Part shown: one piece after another, positions 63,133 through 64,000 of the stretch
Layout of the letters: each line of letters starts with the position of its first letter
Position numbering within the stretch: the stretch's first letter is position 1
Origin: Fragilariopsis cylindrus CCMP1102
Lineage: Eukaryota; Bacillariophyta; Bacillariophyceae; Bacillariales; Bacillariaceae
Direction: 5' to 3'
DNA length: 64,000 nt
NCBI GenBank assembly: GCA_900095095.1
Contig: FMBT01000304.1
Location: 310,001-374,000 of the forward strand
Program-made: the position numbers and the translations under genes
The notes under the pieces: model-generated
Seen by the model: only the letters and a program-made list of their open reading frames with translations
Database searches by the model: none
Told to the model about the DNA's origin: nothing

Positions 63133-64000
63133 TTACTGTACTAATGGGTTCGTCAAAATTAATGGTGGTTTCATGTCGTTGTCGTTGTCGTTGTCATCAT
63201 CATCGTCATCATCCTCCAAATTTATGAATCCGTTGTAGATACGTAGTAAGTCTGTAGATGCTGATGATATTCTTCTGCCTGGTATACTGCGAGTACTTGA
63301 GGGTGCTGCTTGATCTGGTGATATTCCAACGCAAATAGTCTTCCTTCTACCGATACTAGTAGCACTTGCAGTAACACGGTGGTGAGCTGCTCCTGTAATC
63401 GGTGTAGATTCACAAATAGTCACCCTTCTGTTACTAGCAATACCACTTTTGCTTCTAGAAATACTACTCATCATATTTTGTCTTCTATCGGTAGCAGTAG
63501 TAGCAGTAATAAATCCAGTACTTTGTCTTCTATCGGTAGCAGTAGTAGCAGCAGTGATAAATCCAGTAGTAGTAGGAACAGCAACATCTTCGGTATCACC
63601 ATACTCATAATCAATTTCAACAGAGGAACTACCAATAGAAAGTGCTGAATCTCTTCTGCTACTACCATGTTCGCTCTTATTTAAGGACATTGCTGCTGAA
63701 TTCCTTCTACTATTACGGGGGGAAGCAAGAATTCCACTTTTTCTTCTAAAAAGAGTTCTTCTCGAAGTATTAGCAGGTCCAGAGGAATTTGAAGCCATCA
63801 TATCTCGTCGTCTTCCATTGATAGCAGTAGCAGCAGCAGCAGCAGTAATATATCCAGAAGTTGGAACACTATTTTCGGTATCACCATACTCATAATCCAC
63901 AGAGGAACATGTACTACCACTAGAAATTGCTGAATCTCTTCTGCTGCTACCATGTTCGCTCTTATTTAAGGACATTGCTGCTGACTTCCTTCTACCCCGA
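63133..64000 (-). CDS. RRxS/T-rich repetitive protein, 5' end outside the window
   Basis: The frame is open from the right edge to the stop at 63133 (the first ATG inside is at 63975, but the frame continues upstream as RGRRKSAA). A unit SAAMSLNKSEHGSSRRDSA with DYEYGDTE occurs twice (about 63900 and 63640). A further GFITA(A)TTATDRRQ duplication is present. Basic-basic-x-Ser/Thr motifs recur (RRKS, RRDS, RRNS, RRQS, RRVT, RRKT, RRIS), the consensus for PKA/AGC kinases. It ends with an acidic Asp/Asn run and MKPPLILTNPLVQ. No family recognised; probably a disordered phospho-regulated protein. Confidence 0.6.
   Translation of the reverse strand, partial: RGRRKSAAMSLNKSEHGSSRRDSAISSGSTCSSVDYEYGDTENSVPTSGYITAAAAATAINGRRRDMMASNSSGPANTSRRTLFRRKSGILASPRNSRRNSAAMSLNKSEHGSSRRDSALSIGSSSVEIDYEYGDTEDVAVPTTTGFITAATTATDRRQSTGFITATTATDRRQNMMSSISRSKSGIASNRRVTICESTPITGAAHHRVTASATSIGRRKTICVGISPDQAAPSSTRSIPGRRISSASTDLLRIYNGFINLEDDDDDDDNDNDNDMKPPLILTNPLVQ

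Overview
The window looks like nuclear DNA of a diatom, most plausibly a cold-water or sea-ice species. It is AT-rich, genes carry GT-AG introns (clearly resolved ones about 100-600 bp) and sit on both strands, and proteins are full of Asn, Ser, Gln and Asp low-complexity tracts. Diatom marks include secreted proteins with PSxPS stalks, a DUF6824-type protein, a plastid-targeted FKBP with an ALAF-SP cleavage motif, a silaffin-like cell-wall candidate and a Ty1/copia element of the diatom kind. An ice-binding (DUF3494) coding region suggests a polar or ice-associated lineage. No tool was run; all assignments rest on reading the sequence and recalling protein families.

Layout. 1-9.8 kb: a kexin-like protease with a PSI-like Cys-rich N-terminus (minus, runs off the left edge), a THH1/TOM1/TOM3-like membrane protein and a Gln-rich protein. 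9.8-15.1 kb: an ice/surface cluster. It holds a secreted mosaic protein (Ala-Thr dipeptide repeats, PSxPS stalk of six 144-bp repeats, GC-rich C-terminus with a SUEL/rhamnose-binding lectin domain) and a DUF3494 ice-binding coding region on a related stalk. The latter abuts a copia fragment and changes frame at a G13 run. 16.2-22.1 kb: disordered basic/acidic proteins with a C-terminal membrane segment, then a secreted lysine/acidic/SPPT protein. 23.6-24.5 kb: plastid FKBP. 24.5-29.5 kb: repeat territory with a 525-bp TTAA-flanked element. 29.6-31.6 kb: DUF6824 Gln-rich coiled-coil protein. 32.8-39.9 kb: a copia retrotransposon with LTRs that look identical. 41-54 kb: PPR-like mitochondrial protein, PSxPS and RING-H2 membrane protein(s), AIM24-family protein, a 7TM receptor and a protein with two related small modules. 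54.4-61.8 kb: two 2-oxoglutarate/Fe(II) oxygenase genes (one broken, one AlkB-like) on either side of a 4.3-kb element with about 330-bp terminal inverted repeats and a 189-bp satellite array. 63.1-64 kb: a protein rich in RRxS/T motifs, running off the right edge.

How the parts relate. The most coherent group is 9.8-15.1 kb, where two surface-type proteins share the PSxPS stalk and carry putative ice- or glycan-binding heads. At least five coding regions change frame by one base, several at homopolymers, so some pseudogene calls may be assembly indels.
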